Part shown: piece after piece, positions 34,562-43,634 of the stretch
Numbering within the stretch: position 1 is the first letter of the stretch
Layout: each line of letters starts with the position of its first letter
DNA from: Shewanella sairae
GTDB taxonomy: Bacteria > Pseudomonadota > Gammaproteobacteria > Enterobacterales > Shewanellaceae
NCBI RefSeq assembly: GCF_023283535.1
Contig: NZ_JAKILT010000032.1
Span: forward strand, 1-64,000
Length of the DNA stretch: 64,000 nucleotides
Direction: 5' to 3'
The notes under the pieces: generated by a model
Seen by the model: the letters and a program-made list of their open reading frames with translations, nothing else
The model's database searches: none
Told to the model about the DNA's origin: nothing
Position numbers and translations under genes: made by a program

Positions 34562-35710
34562 ATGAGATGTAAGACCAATAAATTTGATAGTGTTAACCAG
34601 TATTCAGGAGAGTTTAGCGGCGCTTTTGCCGATCTAGGTACTTTTCTTCCCCTCGCGTTAGGTCTAATAGCCCTTAATCATTTCTCCCCCCAAGGGATAT
34701 TTGTAGGCTTTGGTCTATTTGCGCTATTTACCGCTTACTTTTATCGACGCCCTATTCCTGTACAACCGATGAAGGTCATCACTGCACTAGTTATTGCGCA
34801 AGGGCTAACACCTGGAATGCTGCAAGCTAGCGGTATGTTAATGGGGCTTATTCTATTAGTCCTTGCTTACAGCGGCGCCATCACTTGGATGGCCAAGCAG
34901 TTGTCTCCAGCCATCAGCATAGGTATTCAGCTAGCCATTGGTTTGCAGCTTATGTGGATGGGCGGTCAGATGATGAGTCAAACTTGGCTTGTGGGTCTTG
35001 TGGCTTTCATCGCGTTATTTGCCAGTAAGTTCTTGCCTATGCGCTATTTGGCAATGCCTTTAGTCATCGTGCTCGGCATTGTTTGGCAGCTTAATAGCGG
35101 CACGGCACCTAGCTTCGATCTGTCCGTCTCAACCCCTTGGCAATTTATTTGGCCAAGCCTTGATGAATGGACCTCTGCTGCTGGCTTATTAGTGCTACCG
35201 CAACTCGCGCTAACACTCACCAATGCCGTCATTGCCACCTCTGCTATGGCAAAACAGAAGTTCCCCGAAGATGGTGATGCGGCCTTTGCCCCTAAGCGCT
35301 TTGCCACCAGCTCAGGCTGGGCTAATTTATTGCTAGCACCTTTTGGCGCAACCGCTATGTGTCATGGTGCCGGCGGCCTTGCGGTGCAACATCACTTTGG
35401 CGCACGAACTTGGCTAGCGCCAACGATTTTCGGTAGCAGTTGCTTACTGATAGCTGCGTTCTGGGGACAAGGTATCGCAGGTGTGTTATCCCTTATCCCG
35501 TTGGCCGTTTTAGGTAGTTTACTGGCGATTGCGGGGACGCAACTGGCATGGTCGCAGCGATTTATCGATGGTAAACCTTTCTGTATTTTTGTGATTTTAT
35601 CAACGGCAGCGATTTGCTTACTGGTTAATACCGCTGCTGGTTTAGCAACAGGTATAGTGCTTGAAATGGGCCGACGTCAATGGCTCATATTTACTGATAT
35701 TAAATCTTAA
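34562..35710 (+). CDS. MOT1-type molybdate/sulfate transporter
   Basis: A 382-residue inner-membrane protein with about ten helices. Two halves carry the MOT1 family motifs GEFSGAFADLGTFLPLALGL (about residues 15-34) and PVQPMKVITALVIA (about 62-75), plus the second-half TNAVIATSAMA. Plant MOT1 imports molybdate with high affinity, while bacterial members are annotated as sulfate/molybdate transporters. Molybdoenzymes are common in anaerobic respiration, so molybdate is plausible. No modABC or moa genes are adjacent. The ribosome site before the ATG is weak, so the start is less sure. Confidence 0.8.
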   Translation: MRCKTNKFDSVNQYSGEFSGAFADLGTFLPLALGLIALNHFSPQGIFVGFGLFALFTAYFYRRPIPVQPMKVITALVIAQGLTPGMLQASGMLMGLILLVLAYSGAITWMAKQLSPAISIGIQLAIGLQLMWMGGQMMSQTWLVGLVAFIALFASKFLPMRYLAMPLVIVLGIVWQLNSGTAPSFDLSVSTPWQFIWPSLDEWTSAAGLLVLPQLALTLTNAVIATSAMAKQKFPEDGDAAFAPKRFATSSGWANLLLAPFGATAMCHGAGGLAVQHHFGARTWLAPTIFGSSCLLIAAFWGQGIAGVLSLIPLAVLGSLLAIAGTQLAWSQRFIDGKPFCIFVILSTAAICLLVNTAAGLATGIVLEMGRRQWLIFTDIKS

Positions 35711-35768
35711 TTAAAACTGCACTGGTACAGTGTTGCCAGTGCAATTTTATTAGAGACTAACGACTCTT

Positions 35769-36746
35769 TTACCTAGCCAAACCTCGCTTTTTATCTAACA
35801 TATCTCGGTCTGCAGCATCCAATAAATCACTAATGTCTTCTGACTCAGTAATAAAAGTACTGCCAATAGATACGGTAACCTTAGGGATAGAAGATGCGTT
35901 TTGTACCTTTTCAAAAGCATCAGTTAAACGCTGTTTGATGTTAGCAAGCCCAGACATATTATCTAAAGCAATCAAAGCAACAAACTCATCTCCTCCCAAG
36001 CGTCCGACCACGTCGGCCTCGCGTACGGTGTCACTTAAAACTTGCGCAACAGATTGCAAAACTGCGTCACCAACGCCATGACCAAACTTATCGTTAACAC
36101 ATTTAAACTGATCAATATCTAGGTATAACAAACAGAGCAAGCCGCCTGTACGTTTCGCAAGTTTAATACGCTGCTCAGCCAAAATATTAAAGCCACGTCG
36201 GTTATTTACATTACAGAGAGGATCGGTAATGGCTAATTGTTGCATTTGCGCATAACTACCGATTAAAGCGAGATCTGACTCTAAAAGCTCTTTTAGCTGA
36301 GTAATTAATTCGATATAACTTTTTTTGTAATCCGTTTCTTGATAATCCATCACGCAGAATGTACCAAATGCCGATCCACATGGCCAAAAAACAGGTACTC
36401 CTAAGTAAGATCTAAAACCGTCATTATGTACTTCAGGATTAGTGTCCCAGCAAGGGTCGAGCATTGCATTATTAACGTAAAGTGCTTCGCCGGTTTCAAC
36501 AATTTTACGGCAAAAGATATTCGCTTGGGGGTCAATAACAATACCAGAGGGATATGGATTGGTTTCTTGTTCGCTAGAAATGGTGACCTGAAAGCCTTCT
36601 TTAGTATATTGAACCAAAAAACCTGCTGGAGCCTCAAACAGCTCAGCTAGCAGGTTGACGGTTTTCTGCCACTTATCAATTGAGATTAAGTCATTAGGAT
36701 TGTCCAGCAAAAACAGATCCGTCGTAAAAATTGAGTCAGTATTCAT
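35769..36746 (-). CDS. Diguanylate cyclase with N-terminal GAF domain
   Basis: A 325-residue cytoplasmic protein. A GAF-type sensory domain spans about residues 25-155 (IVIDPQANIFCRKIVETGEALYVNN region), and the GGDEF domain spans about 165-325. The active-site motif is intact (RLGGDEF), so it should make c-di-GMP from two GTP. READ lies five residues before it and forms the RxxD inhibitory site for product feedback. The GAF domain may bind a small ligand. It lies 88 bp downstream of regA on the same strand, so co-transcription is possible. Confidence 0.92.
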   Translation of the reverse strand: MNTDSIFTTDLFLLDNPNDLISIDKWQKTVNLLAELFEAPAGFLVQYTKEGFQVTISSEQETNPYPSGIVIDPQANIFCRKIVETGEALYVNNAMLDPCWDTNPEVHNDGFRSYLGVPVFWPCGSAFGTFCVMDYQETDYKKSYIELITQLKELLESDLALIGSYAQMQQLAITDPLCNVNNRRGFNILAEQRIKLAKRTGGLLCLLYLDIDQFKCVNDKFGHGVGDAVLQSVAQVLSDTVREADVVGRLGGDEFVALIALDNMSGLANIKQRLTDAFEKVQNASSIPKVTVSIGSTFITESEDISDLLDAADRDMLDKKRGLAR

Positions 36747-36834
36747 CGGTTATGGTACATCCTGTTTTAAGCGCTTCCTTAATTACAGTATAACCACACA
36801 AATAAAGCTCTCCTCAAATCATTCAAATAAATGC

Positions 36835-37392
36835 TTAACTATCTCGATGATCAGCTGTCGGTTTTTTCAATAACTTACGTTGTAAAGTACGCCTATGCAT
36901 GCCTAACTGCCTTGCGGTAGCGGATACATTGCCGTTATTAGCAGTAAGTACTTGCTGTATGTGTTCCCATTCCAATCTTTTTGGCGATAACGGCTCTTCA
37001 GTTAATGGCTCAATTTCATATTCAGCGGCATTAACCGACAAAGCGTTAAGCAAGGTTTGGGTGTCGACCGGCTTGGCTAAATAGTTATCCGCTCCAAGAC
37101 GAATTGCTTCAACAGCGGTGGCGATGCTGGCATAGCCCGTCAACAACACCATAGTGGCATCTGGCAGCAACTGCCTCAACGGCGAGATAAGTTTTAAGCC
37201 GTTTTCATACTCTAATTTCATATCAAGCAGCACGTGCGTCGGCCTGAACTGCCTAGCCATTAATAAACCTTGAGTAGCATCATGGCACTGTTGGCATTCA
37301 AAGCCCAGCTTGCTCATCCGCCGAGTCAAAACACTCGCTAAAGCAATATCATCTTCAATAATTAACAACTTATTTAGCGTTGTAGTCGTCAT
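36835..37392 (-). CDS. regA: RegA/PrrA-type redox response regulator
   Basis: A 185-residue response regulator. The receiver domain (about 1-120) has the acidic pair EDD, phospho-acceptor Asp in VLLDMKLEYENG, the switch Thr in LLTGYAS and Lys in LAKPVD. A Fis-type helix-turn-helix ends the protein (GNVSATARQLGMHRRTLQRKL). That architecture, without an AAA+ domain, is the RegA/PrrA/ActR family. It controls respiratory and redox genes. The start overlaps the regB stop (TAATG), so the pair is translationally coupled. Confidence 0.93.
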   Translation of the reverse strand: MTTTTLNKLLIIEDDIALASVLTRRMSKLGFECQQCHDATQGLLMARQFRPTHVLLDMKLEYENGLKLISPLRQLLPDATMVLLTGYASIATAVEAIRLGADNYLAKPVDTQTLLNALSVNAAEYEIEPLTEEPLSPKRLEWEHIQQVLTANNGNVSATARQLGMHRRTLQRKLLKKPTADHRDS

Positions 37393-38702
37393 TACGCGGC
37401 TCCAACTGGGGAGGTAGATATAGACTCACTGGCCGGGAAACATACCTTAGCAATCGTCCCGCCTTCGTCAGCACTACTCAGTAATAACTGGCCACCTAAA
37501 CGCTCGAAACTGGCATTACTTAACAAGAGTGCCATTCCCATGCCCTGTTCACTTTCAATCAACTTATGTCCTAATTGCAACAACATCTCTTTTGGGATCC
37601 CTGCGCCAAAATCTTTTACCGAAATACACAAGCGGTTGCGACCAGAGTCAAGCTGCACTGACACTAATACTCGCGACTCGCCGCAATGAGCCAAACTGGC
37701 ACTACCGGCATTTTCAATTAAGGCTAATAAAGCAGGCAATAAGCTCGCATCGGTTTGGATCTGTCTCTCGCTCGATTCAGACTTCTCATCAAATTTAGGC
37801 CCTAAACTCAACTCTAAATTGATTTCAGGCATGAGTAGTAAAACTTGTTGCTTAATCGTCGCCGCGAGTTGCTCAGCACTCATTAACGCCTTTCTTTGTT
37901 GGCGAATAGATTCCGTTGCCATGCGCAAAGAGTTAAGCGTTTGCTCACAGCGCACCAGTGCCGTATCCATCTCTTGCAGCACTTGCTGCTCACTTACCGC
38001 ATCTTCCACAGCTTCATCGACCAATAAACGCAAACTGGCTAAAGGCGTTGCGAGTTGATGAGCCATTTGCGCCGAGGCAGTACCGAGCGCGATTAACCGC
38101 TCTTGCCGCAATTGCGCTTCGCGCATATAACCTAACTCAACCTCTTGCTTGCGCATACGCTGGGCGATATAAGCCACACTGGTGGTCAACACCAATGACG
38201 AGATTAAGAAGTTAAACCACATGCCTAGGTAGTGAGAACTCATGTCCATGCCATGGTGTTTCATCTGGCTTTCGGGCACGGAGAAAATCATCAAGCTATA
38301 AGCTAACGTGGATATTAATGCTAAGATCCACGGCGCCCATGTTGGCAACACAACCGCGGCGATTGCCGTTGGCAGTAACAATAGCGAGATAAAAGCATTC
38401 GTCGCCCCGCCGGTGAAATATAGCCAAGAGATCCAAAATAGGGTGTCGATCAAGAGTACGATAAATAAACCTGAGCCTAACCGCGCGATAGCACTGCGAT
38501 GCCAAAAGGTAAAACCTAAATACAAGGCTTCTAGGCTCATGCCCCAATACAACACAGGGCTTGTTAATGACAAGCCAAAAGTGTCTGCCGCAAAAAATGT
38601 CAGACCAATTTTTAATAACAGCCCTGCAAATCTTAATAGAGCCAACTGATCGACCGCACCAAGATTGCGGATGAGTAAATTTTTAACGCGCAGGTTTAGC
38701 AT
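37392..38702 (-). CDS. regB: RegB/PrrB-type redox sensor histidine kinase
   Basis: A 436-residue inner-membrane sensor. Six helices occupy about residues 20-190, followed by the H-box SAQMAHQLATPLASLRLL, typical of RegB, and the ATP-binding region with N box LLALIENAG, DFGAGIP and GMGMALLLS. A GGATNAF motif in the membrane part resembles the quinone-binding GG(x)xNPF of RegB but has Ala for Pro. The partner regulator overlaps its 3' end. It should sense the redox state of the ubiquinone pool. I did not find the RegB redox-active cysteine near the H-box, so its signal may be reached only through quinone. Confidence 0.9.
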   Translation of the reverse strand: MLNLRVKNLLIRNLGAVDQLALLRFAGLLLKIGLTFFAADTFGLSLTSPVLYWGMSLEALYLGFTFWHRSAIARLGSGLFIVLLIDTLFWISWLYFTGGATNAFISLLLLPTAIAAVVLPTWAPWILALISTLAYSLMIFSVPESQMKHHGMDMSSHYLGMWFNFLISSLVLTTSVAYIAQRMRKQEVELGYMREAQLRQERLIALGTASAQMAHQLATPLASLRLLVDEAVEDAVSEQQVLQEMDTALVRCEQTLNSLRMATESIRQQRKALMSAEQLAATIKQQVLLLMPEINLELSLGPKFDEKSESSERQIQTDASLLPALLALIENAGSASLAHCGESRVLVSVQLDSGRNRLCISVKDFGAGIPKEMLLQLGHKLIESEQGMGMALLLSNASFERLGGQLLLSSADEGGTIAKVCFPASESISTSPVGAA

Positions 38703-38754
38703 TAGGAAATTTTCTTTATCTATTGTTATTGATTTTAAACATTAATATTTAGCA

Positions 38755-39708
38755 TTAACTCTGGCGTTCATCGGCTTGCTTTAGCCATTGTTGAACAACG
38801 ACCGACTGCTGTAATGCTTTGGTTATGCCACTTGCAAAAGGTAACGTGCTTTTAATCCCTAAACTCATAAGTCGCTCACAGCTTAGGGTGCAGTCTTTAG
38901 GGCGTTTAGCGCTATCTGTGGGGGAAGTCACAGGCTGCAGGTGCTCAGTCGATACATTTAGCACTTTAGCCATCTGCAATAACATCTGGTACTTAGTCAT
39001 GGTTTGCGCTGCACTAAAGTGGTAATGCCCTGTAATCGGCTCACCTGCCAGTTGCAGATTGAGTAACTTTTCTATCGCTAATGCAATGTCTTCAGTCGAA
39101 GTTGGGCTTCTTACTGCCCAGTCATCCACAAGTAAAGTCGCTGGTTTGGCAACGCTCGACTTTAAGCCATCTTGCAGACTTCGCAGCAATACCGTTACCG
39201 CAGACTCCTCTAAGGTTTGCACCTCACCGTAAAGAATAGGTAAGCGTAGCACTGCAAATTGCGCCGCAACTTCAGCAATGATTTTTTCCCCCAGTAACTT
39301 AGACTCACCGTAAAAGTTAACCGGATTAGTGGCTGCTTGCTCCGTATATTTAGGCTGCGTGCCGTCAAACACATAGTCGGTAGAGATATACAGTAACCAA
39401 GCGCCATTATCGCGCGCAGCTTGGGCTAAGGTTCTAGTGGCATCAGCATTTAGCGCTAATGCGGCTTGTGGATCTTGCTCTGAAATATCAGGTCTACGTT
39501 CAGCCGCGCAATGGACAATCACTTGTGGTTGATGCTGAGCAATAAAATCTGTTACTTGCTGATTTTGGGTTAAGTCGAGTTGAAACTCTCCCTCGCCAAC
39601 ACGACTATAACCACATGCAATAACTTGGTGTGCATTAACTTGTTGCAATTGCTTTACCAGCGCACGCCCTAATAAGCCTGTCGCGCCAGTAACCATAATT
39701 TTCACCAT
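38755..39708 (-). CDS. RmlD-like NAD(P)-dependent sugar reductase/epimerase family protein
   Basis: A 317-residue protein of the extended SDR superfamily. The Rossmann motif TGATGLLGRALV lies at residues about 6-17, and YxxxK as YGESK near 139-143, with CAAERRP and STDYVFDG before it. These are the marks of dTDP-4-dehydrorhamnose reductase (RmlD) and of the beta subunit of methionine adenosyltransferase. No rhamnose genes are nearby, so the substrate is open. The start at 39708 is chosen because GGGAG lies 8 nt upstream. It ends 52 bp from regB's start on the same strand and is divergent from the phosphatase gene. Confidence 0.78.
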   Translation of the reverse strand: MVKIMVTGATGLLGRALVKQLQQVNAHQVIACGYSRVGEGEFQLDLTQNQQVTDFIAQHQPQVIVHCAAERRPDISEQDPQAALALNADATRTLAQAARDNGAWLLYISTDYVFDGTQPKYTEQAATNPVNFYGESKLLGEKIIAEVAAQFAVLRLPILYGEVQTLEESAVTVLLRSLQDGLKSSVAKPATLLVDDWAVRSPTSTEDIALAIEKLLNLQLAGEPITGHYHFSAAQTMTKYQMLLQMAKVLNVSTEHLQPVTSPTDSAKRPKDCTLSCERLMSLGIKSTLPFASGITKALQQSVVVQQWLKQADERQS

Positions 39709-39816
39709 AACAGCTGCTCCCTTGTGCAAAACTTTGCCATCTAGCTTAAGGGCTTTTCATCTTCTAAGCACTGGTTTACTCTTGATAAAGATAACTTTTT
39801 GCTAAAGAACTGATTT

Positions 39817-41706
39817 ATGCCAGCAGCTAAACCTATTCCACGCATCATTGCAGGGCCCGCTTTACGTCATTGCGATGAGCAACACTTTACCCTGTGGTTT
39901 GTTTGCCGTGAGCGTTTATCTTGTTTACGCTTGGCGATATTAGGTGCTGATTTTGACCGAGAGCTAAACGCTAGCGAAGTCCACTGCATCCCTCTTGGTC
40001 AGCACGCATACCAGTATTTAATTCGCGTCTCAGAAACGGCGCTGTTAACTAAAGATATCCCACTCACGTATGAGCTGTTCGAGTCCAATTCTGAGCGTTC
40101 GCTGTTCGCCGATGTAGATGAACTCAGTTATCCACAAAGACCTTCAGGCGAATTTATCGTCAAACCGCACATAGATAAGCTACTGCATGGCTCGTGCCGT
40201 AACGCCCACCACCACAGTAGTGATGCGTTAGTGGCTGCCGATACTCAGCTAGCAGGCTGTAACGATATAAACCAACGTCCAGCATTACTCATGATGAGTG
40301 GCGACCAAGTTTATGTCGATGATATTGCAGGGCCTATGCTGTATGCCATTGGCGAAGTGATTAAGTTACTTGGCCTGCAGCAAGAGCAGTTTGTGGATGC
40401 GCCAATTGCAGATTCTACTCAGATAAGTTATCAACCTGAGGCCATGTATCAGCGCCACCTCAATCTACTGCCAAAGACCCAATATAAAGCTAAGACAGCG
40501 ATTACTCGCTGGTATATTAACCATCCTATTTTTACCTCCTCACTGGCCGAGAATCATTTAGTTAGCCTCAATGAATTAATGGCGCTATATCTGCTTTATT
40601 GGTCACCTGAGCTTTGGGAGTTAATCGATATCCCCAAAGAGGTGCCAGGTCTTAGCGCGGCACATACCCAAAGATGGCAGCGCGAATGGACCCACCTGTT
40701 AGCGTTTAAAGCGGGGCTCAAGCAAGTGCGCCGCTTAATGGCGCATGTACCGACTTATATGATTTTTGATGATCATGATGTCACCGATGATTGGAATCTC
40801 ACCGCAAGATGGGAACTCGCAGCCTACGGACATAAATTTTCAAAACGCATCATAGGTAATGCCTTAATTGCTTATACGGTATTTCAAGGTTTAGGTAACG
40901 CTCCTGCTCGCTTTGATAGCGAAATTACCCCAGATTTAGATGCATTGTTTGCAAGCCCAAACCCAGCAGCACAGGATGCCTTGATTGAAAAACTATTGGC
41001 GTTTGAACATTGGCATTACAGCTTGCAAACCACGCCTAAACTGCTGGTGCTAGATACCCGAACTCGACGCTGGCGAAGTGAGTCTAATCTCGGTAAACCC
41101 TCTGGATTAATGGACTGGGAAGCCTTGATGGAGTTTCAGGCAGAACTCGTTAATCAGCCCAATGTGATTATTGTGTCTGCAGCGCCAATGTATGGCGTAA
41201 AACTGATTGAAACCGTACAACGAATGGCAACCTTATGCGGCGGCTCATTATTAGTGGACGCCGAGAACTGGATGGCACACCCAGGCACCGCAAATACGCT
41301 ACTGAGTATTTTCCAGCATAGAAAAACCCCGGAGCAATTTATTATTTTGTCTGGCGATGTGCACTATTCATTTAGCTACGATGTCAGTATTCGTTTTCGT
41401 CATGGCGGACCACAGATCTATCAAATTACCTGCAGTGGCTTTAAAAACCAGTTCCCAGAAAAGCTATTACCTGTTTTTGATAAGCTAAACGGTTGGCTTT
41501 ACGGCCATTTTTCACCGCTTAACTTCTTCACCAAGCGTAAACGCATGTCGATTAGAGGCCGCCGCCCTAATGGCGAACGCAGTAAACGCCTAGTCAACCA
41601 AAGCGGTATAGGCATTGTAGAGATAGCCCCGAGCGGCGCACCAACCAAGGTTGCAGTACTGCATGGCGATATGACAGAAACTGAGTTTTTACCGCCAAGG
41701 CATTAG
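39817..41706 (+). CDS. PhoD-like metallophosphatase
   Basis: A 629-residue protein without a signal peptide. Metal-binding motifs of the PhoD/metallophosphoesterase fold are present: MSGDQVYVDD near residue 161, FDDHDVTDDWN near 312-322, and SGDVHYS near 510. PhoD enzymes cleave phosphate mono- and diesters with Fe/Ca centres; true PhoD proteins are Tat-exported, but this one has no twin-arginine leader and is probably cytoplasmic. The N-terminal 100 residues resemble a small beta domain. No pho regulon gene is close. A REP-like hairpin follows the stop. Confidence 0.8.
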   Translation: MPAAKPIPRIIAGPALRHCDEQHFTLWFVCRERLSCLRLAILGADFDRELNASEVHCIPLGQHAYQYLIRVSETALLTKDIPLTYELFESNSERSLFADVDELSYPQRPSGEFIVKPHIDKLLHGSCRNAHHHSSDALVAADTQLAGCNDINQRPALLMMSGDQVYVDDIAGPMLYAIGEVIKLLGLQQEQFVDAPIADSTQISYQPEAMYQRHLNLLPKTQYKAKTAITRWYINHPIFTSSLAENHLVSLNELMALYLLYWSPELWELIDIPKEVPGLSAAHTQRWQREWTHLLAFKAGLKQVRRLMAHVPTYMIFDDHDVTDDWNLTARWELAAYGHKFSKRIIGNALIAYTVFQGLGNAPARFDSEITPDLDALFASPNPAAQDALIEKLLAFEHWHYSLQTTPKLLVLDTRTRRWRSESNLGKPSGLMDWEALMEFQAELVNQPNVIIVSAAPMYGVKLIETVQRMATLCGGSLLVDAENWMAHPGTANTLLSIFQHRKTPEQFIILSGDVHYSFSYDVSIRFRHGGPQIYQITCSGFKNQFPEKLLPVFDKLNGWLYGHFSPLNFFTKRKRMSIRGRRPNGERSKRLVNQSGIGIVEIAPSGAPTKVAVLHGDMTETEFLPPRH

Positions 41707-41738
41707 AGCCTAGATAAAAGCAATCTGATACCTGTTTG

Positions 41739-41765
41739 TAGGTCGGCATTTATGCCGTCTTTTGA
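41739..41765. repeat. Short REP-like palindrome after the PhoD-like gene
   Basis: GTAGGTCGGCATTTATGCCG with stem CGGCAT / ATGCCG, then TCTTTT. The same core, GGCATTTATGCC, recurs at 63713-63724 inside a longer palindrome, so it is probably a family of short repeats. It could double as a weak terminator. Confidence 0.5.
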
Positions 41766-41787
41766 CTCACTATCGAGTGAAATCGCG

Positions 41788-42720
41788 CTATAGCAATGCG
41801 ACTTCATCTTGTAAGTTAAAGCCATCACAACTCACATCGATTTGCTTATGACTTATTGGGTCGATAAAGCATAGACGTCTTGCCATCAATTTAAGCGGCT
41901 TATCAAAATCATCAGGCGCTTTATCAAGTAACTCAGGGTAAAGCCTATCATTGAGGATAGACATTCCCAGACTCATCATATGCACTCTAAGTTGATGAGT
42001 TCGCCCCGTAACAGGTTCTAGCTCAAACAGCCCATATCCATCGAATACTTCAATCAAACGAATTTCTGAATGGCTGTTTGCCTCGCCCTCTGCAACACAC
42101 ATTCTAAAACTCGGAATGGTTTTGGCCATGCGGTTTTTCACTGTCCATTGCAATGGCAATTCACTCTGCTCTAGCAGTTGCTTTACTTCGGCCGATAAAG
42201 GCGCGATGGCTTGATAAGTCTTACTAATATTTCCTGACTTAAAAAGCTCATGATAATCATGGCGTGTTTGCGCATTAACACTAAGCAACATAACACCAGC
42301 TGTGGCTCGGTCTAGACGGTGGGCTGCGACTATCTGCTGATTATTAGTTTTTAGGCGTAAGCGATTCACTAAGCATTCGTTTACAAAATTACCGCTAGGG
42401 TTGACCGCTAAAAAGTGTGGTTTAAACACCAACATAAATTCATCAGTTTGTTGCAGCAATTGCTCTTTAAAAGGGATTAGACTTTCTTGGGTGACTTCTC
42501 GGTAATAGTAAACCCGCGCACGAGGAATAAATTGCGACTCTAGCGTAATCAAGCTGCCGTCACGCCAATGTACTTTGCCATCAACAATACGTTGTTGCCA
42601 AACAGTAGCTGTAATGGCTGGAAATTGGCTCACTAAAAAACTCAACACTGTCGGTTTATCAGTGACGGTTTCAGGTAGCACAATGTAGGAGGCTTGGGCG
42701 GCGCGTACAGAAGAGCTCAT
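41788..42720 (-). CDS. RluA-family pseudouridine synthase
   Basis: A 310-residue cytoplasmic RNA-modifying enzyme. The RluA active-site motif HRLDRATAGVMLL, with catalytic Asp, lies near residue 136. Later family blocks are PVTGRTHQLRVHM (near 240) and the C-terminal LMARRLCFIDP. There is no complete S4 domain, only a short N-terminal region (WQQRIVDGKVHWRDGSLI) like a degenerate one. It converts uridine to pseudouridine in rRNA or tRNA; which position cannot be told. The ORF stands alone. Confidence 0.88.
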   Translation of the reverse strand: MSSSVRAAQASYIVLPETVTDKPTVLSFLVSQFPAITATVWQQRIVDGKVHWRDGSLITLESQFIPRARVYYYREVTQESLIPFKEQLLQQTDEFMLVFKPHFLAVNPSGNFVNECLVNRLRLKTNNQQIVAAHRLDRATAGVMLLSVNAQTRHDYHELFKSGNISKTYQAIAPLSAEVKQLLEQSELPLQWTVKNRMAKTIPSFRMCVAEGEANSHSEIRLIEVFDGYGLFELEPVTGRTHQLRVHMMSLGMSILNDRLYPELLDKAPDDFDKPLKLMARRLCFIDPISHKQIDVSCDGFNLQDEVALL

Positions 42721-42864
42721 AGGACTCGAATATCAGATAAAGTCAAAACAAAAGTGGCGCTACTGTAGCAAACGTCTGTCTATTGTCAAAATCGACTTAA
42801 AGCTGATAATCCTTGCTCACCTTAGGCAATTTAAAGCAGTGTTTTGCCACGACTTTTAACGGAC

Positions 42865-43458
42865 TCAAGAATGCTGATTATCTCTAGCGTGTGATTTGAT
42901 CAATTCAAGAACGAAGTTCATGGTTTTATGGCAATTCGGTTGATTAAGCAAACGCAGCTTATCTTGATTATAAAGCGGTAACACTTCAAGCCAGCGCTGA
43001 CTAACCCATGAAGCGTCTTCAAGGTGAATATCATTTTCATATAAACCGAATAGGTCTGGATTAACTTCATAAAACTGCTCTAACGCAGCACTAATCAGTT
43101 CAAACTCGCCATAGATAGGTTCTTGCTGCCAATTATTACTGCGAAGAACTCGGCTTATCCACACTCCATCACGGCGCTGCGCGGCTGAGAGCACTCTAAC
43201 CCGCTGCTTACCTTCAAGCACAATACCTAAGGATCCGTCATCGAGCTGGTTAAAATCGATAATTTCACATTGAGTTGCCATCTCGTAACAGGGCAATTCA
43301 CTGTTAGCTTTACTCATACCAAACACTAACGAGTAATGCCCCTTAAGGATCTCAGCAATCATGCTTAGGTAACGAGGATCAATCACTCTAATCTCTACCC
43401 GACCTTCAGGTAACAACAAGCTGTCGTGTGTTAATAACGCCATTTCTTGTGTTTGCAT
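42865..43458 (-). CDS. Lon-protease substrate-binding-domain protein
   Basis: A 197-residue cytoplasmic protein that corresponds to the N-terminal substrate-recognition domain of Lon without ATPase or protease parts (HDSLLLPEGRVEIRVIDPRYLSMI, then DDGSLGIVLEGKQRVRVL). It may tune proteolysis or act as an adaptor. Its start at 43458 is preceded by GGAGGTGATT directly before the ATG, an almost perfect anti-SD match, so it should be strongly translated. The gene is followed by a pseudouridine synthase gene on the same strand, 144 bp away. Confidence 0.82.
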   Translation of the reverse strand: MQTQEMALLTHDSLLLPEGRVEIRVIDPRYLSMIAEILKGHYSLVFGMSKANSELPCYEMATQCEIIDFNQLDDGSLGIVLEGKQRVRVLSAAQRRDGVWISRVLRSNNWQQEPIYGEFELISAALEQFYEVNPDLFGLYENDIHLEDASWVSQRWLEVLPLYNQDKLRLLNQPNCHKTMNFVLELIKSHARDNQHS

Positions 43459-43634
43459 AATCACCTCCCCCCTTTACTAGGTAGGCTGTATCATTTTGGC
43501 AATGCTCAAGTAATCGACTTAAGTAAAGCTAAAGTGTAGCAGCTGAACTCATTTCAGCCAGCGACACATAAGCTCAAACTACTTACTAAACAGACAGGCG
43601 TTATCAGCAATTTATTGCAGCGCTCAAACTGACA

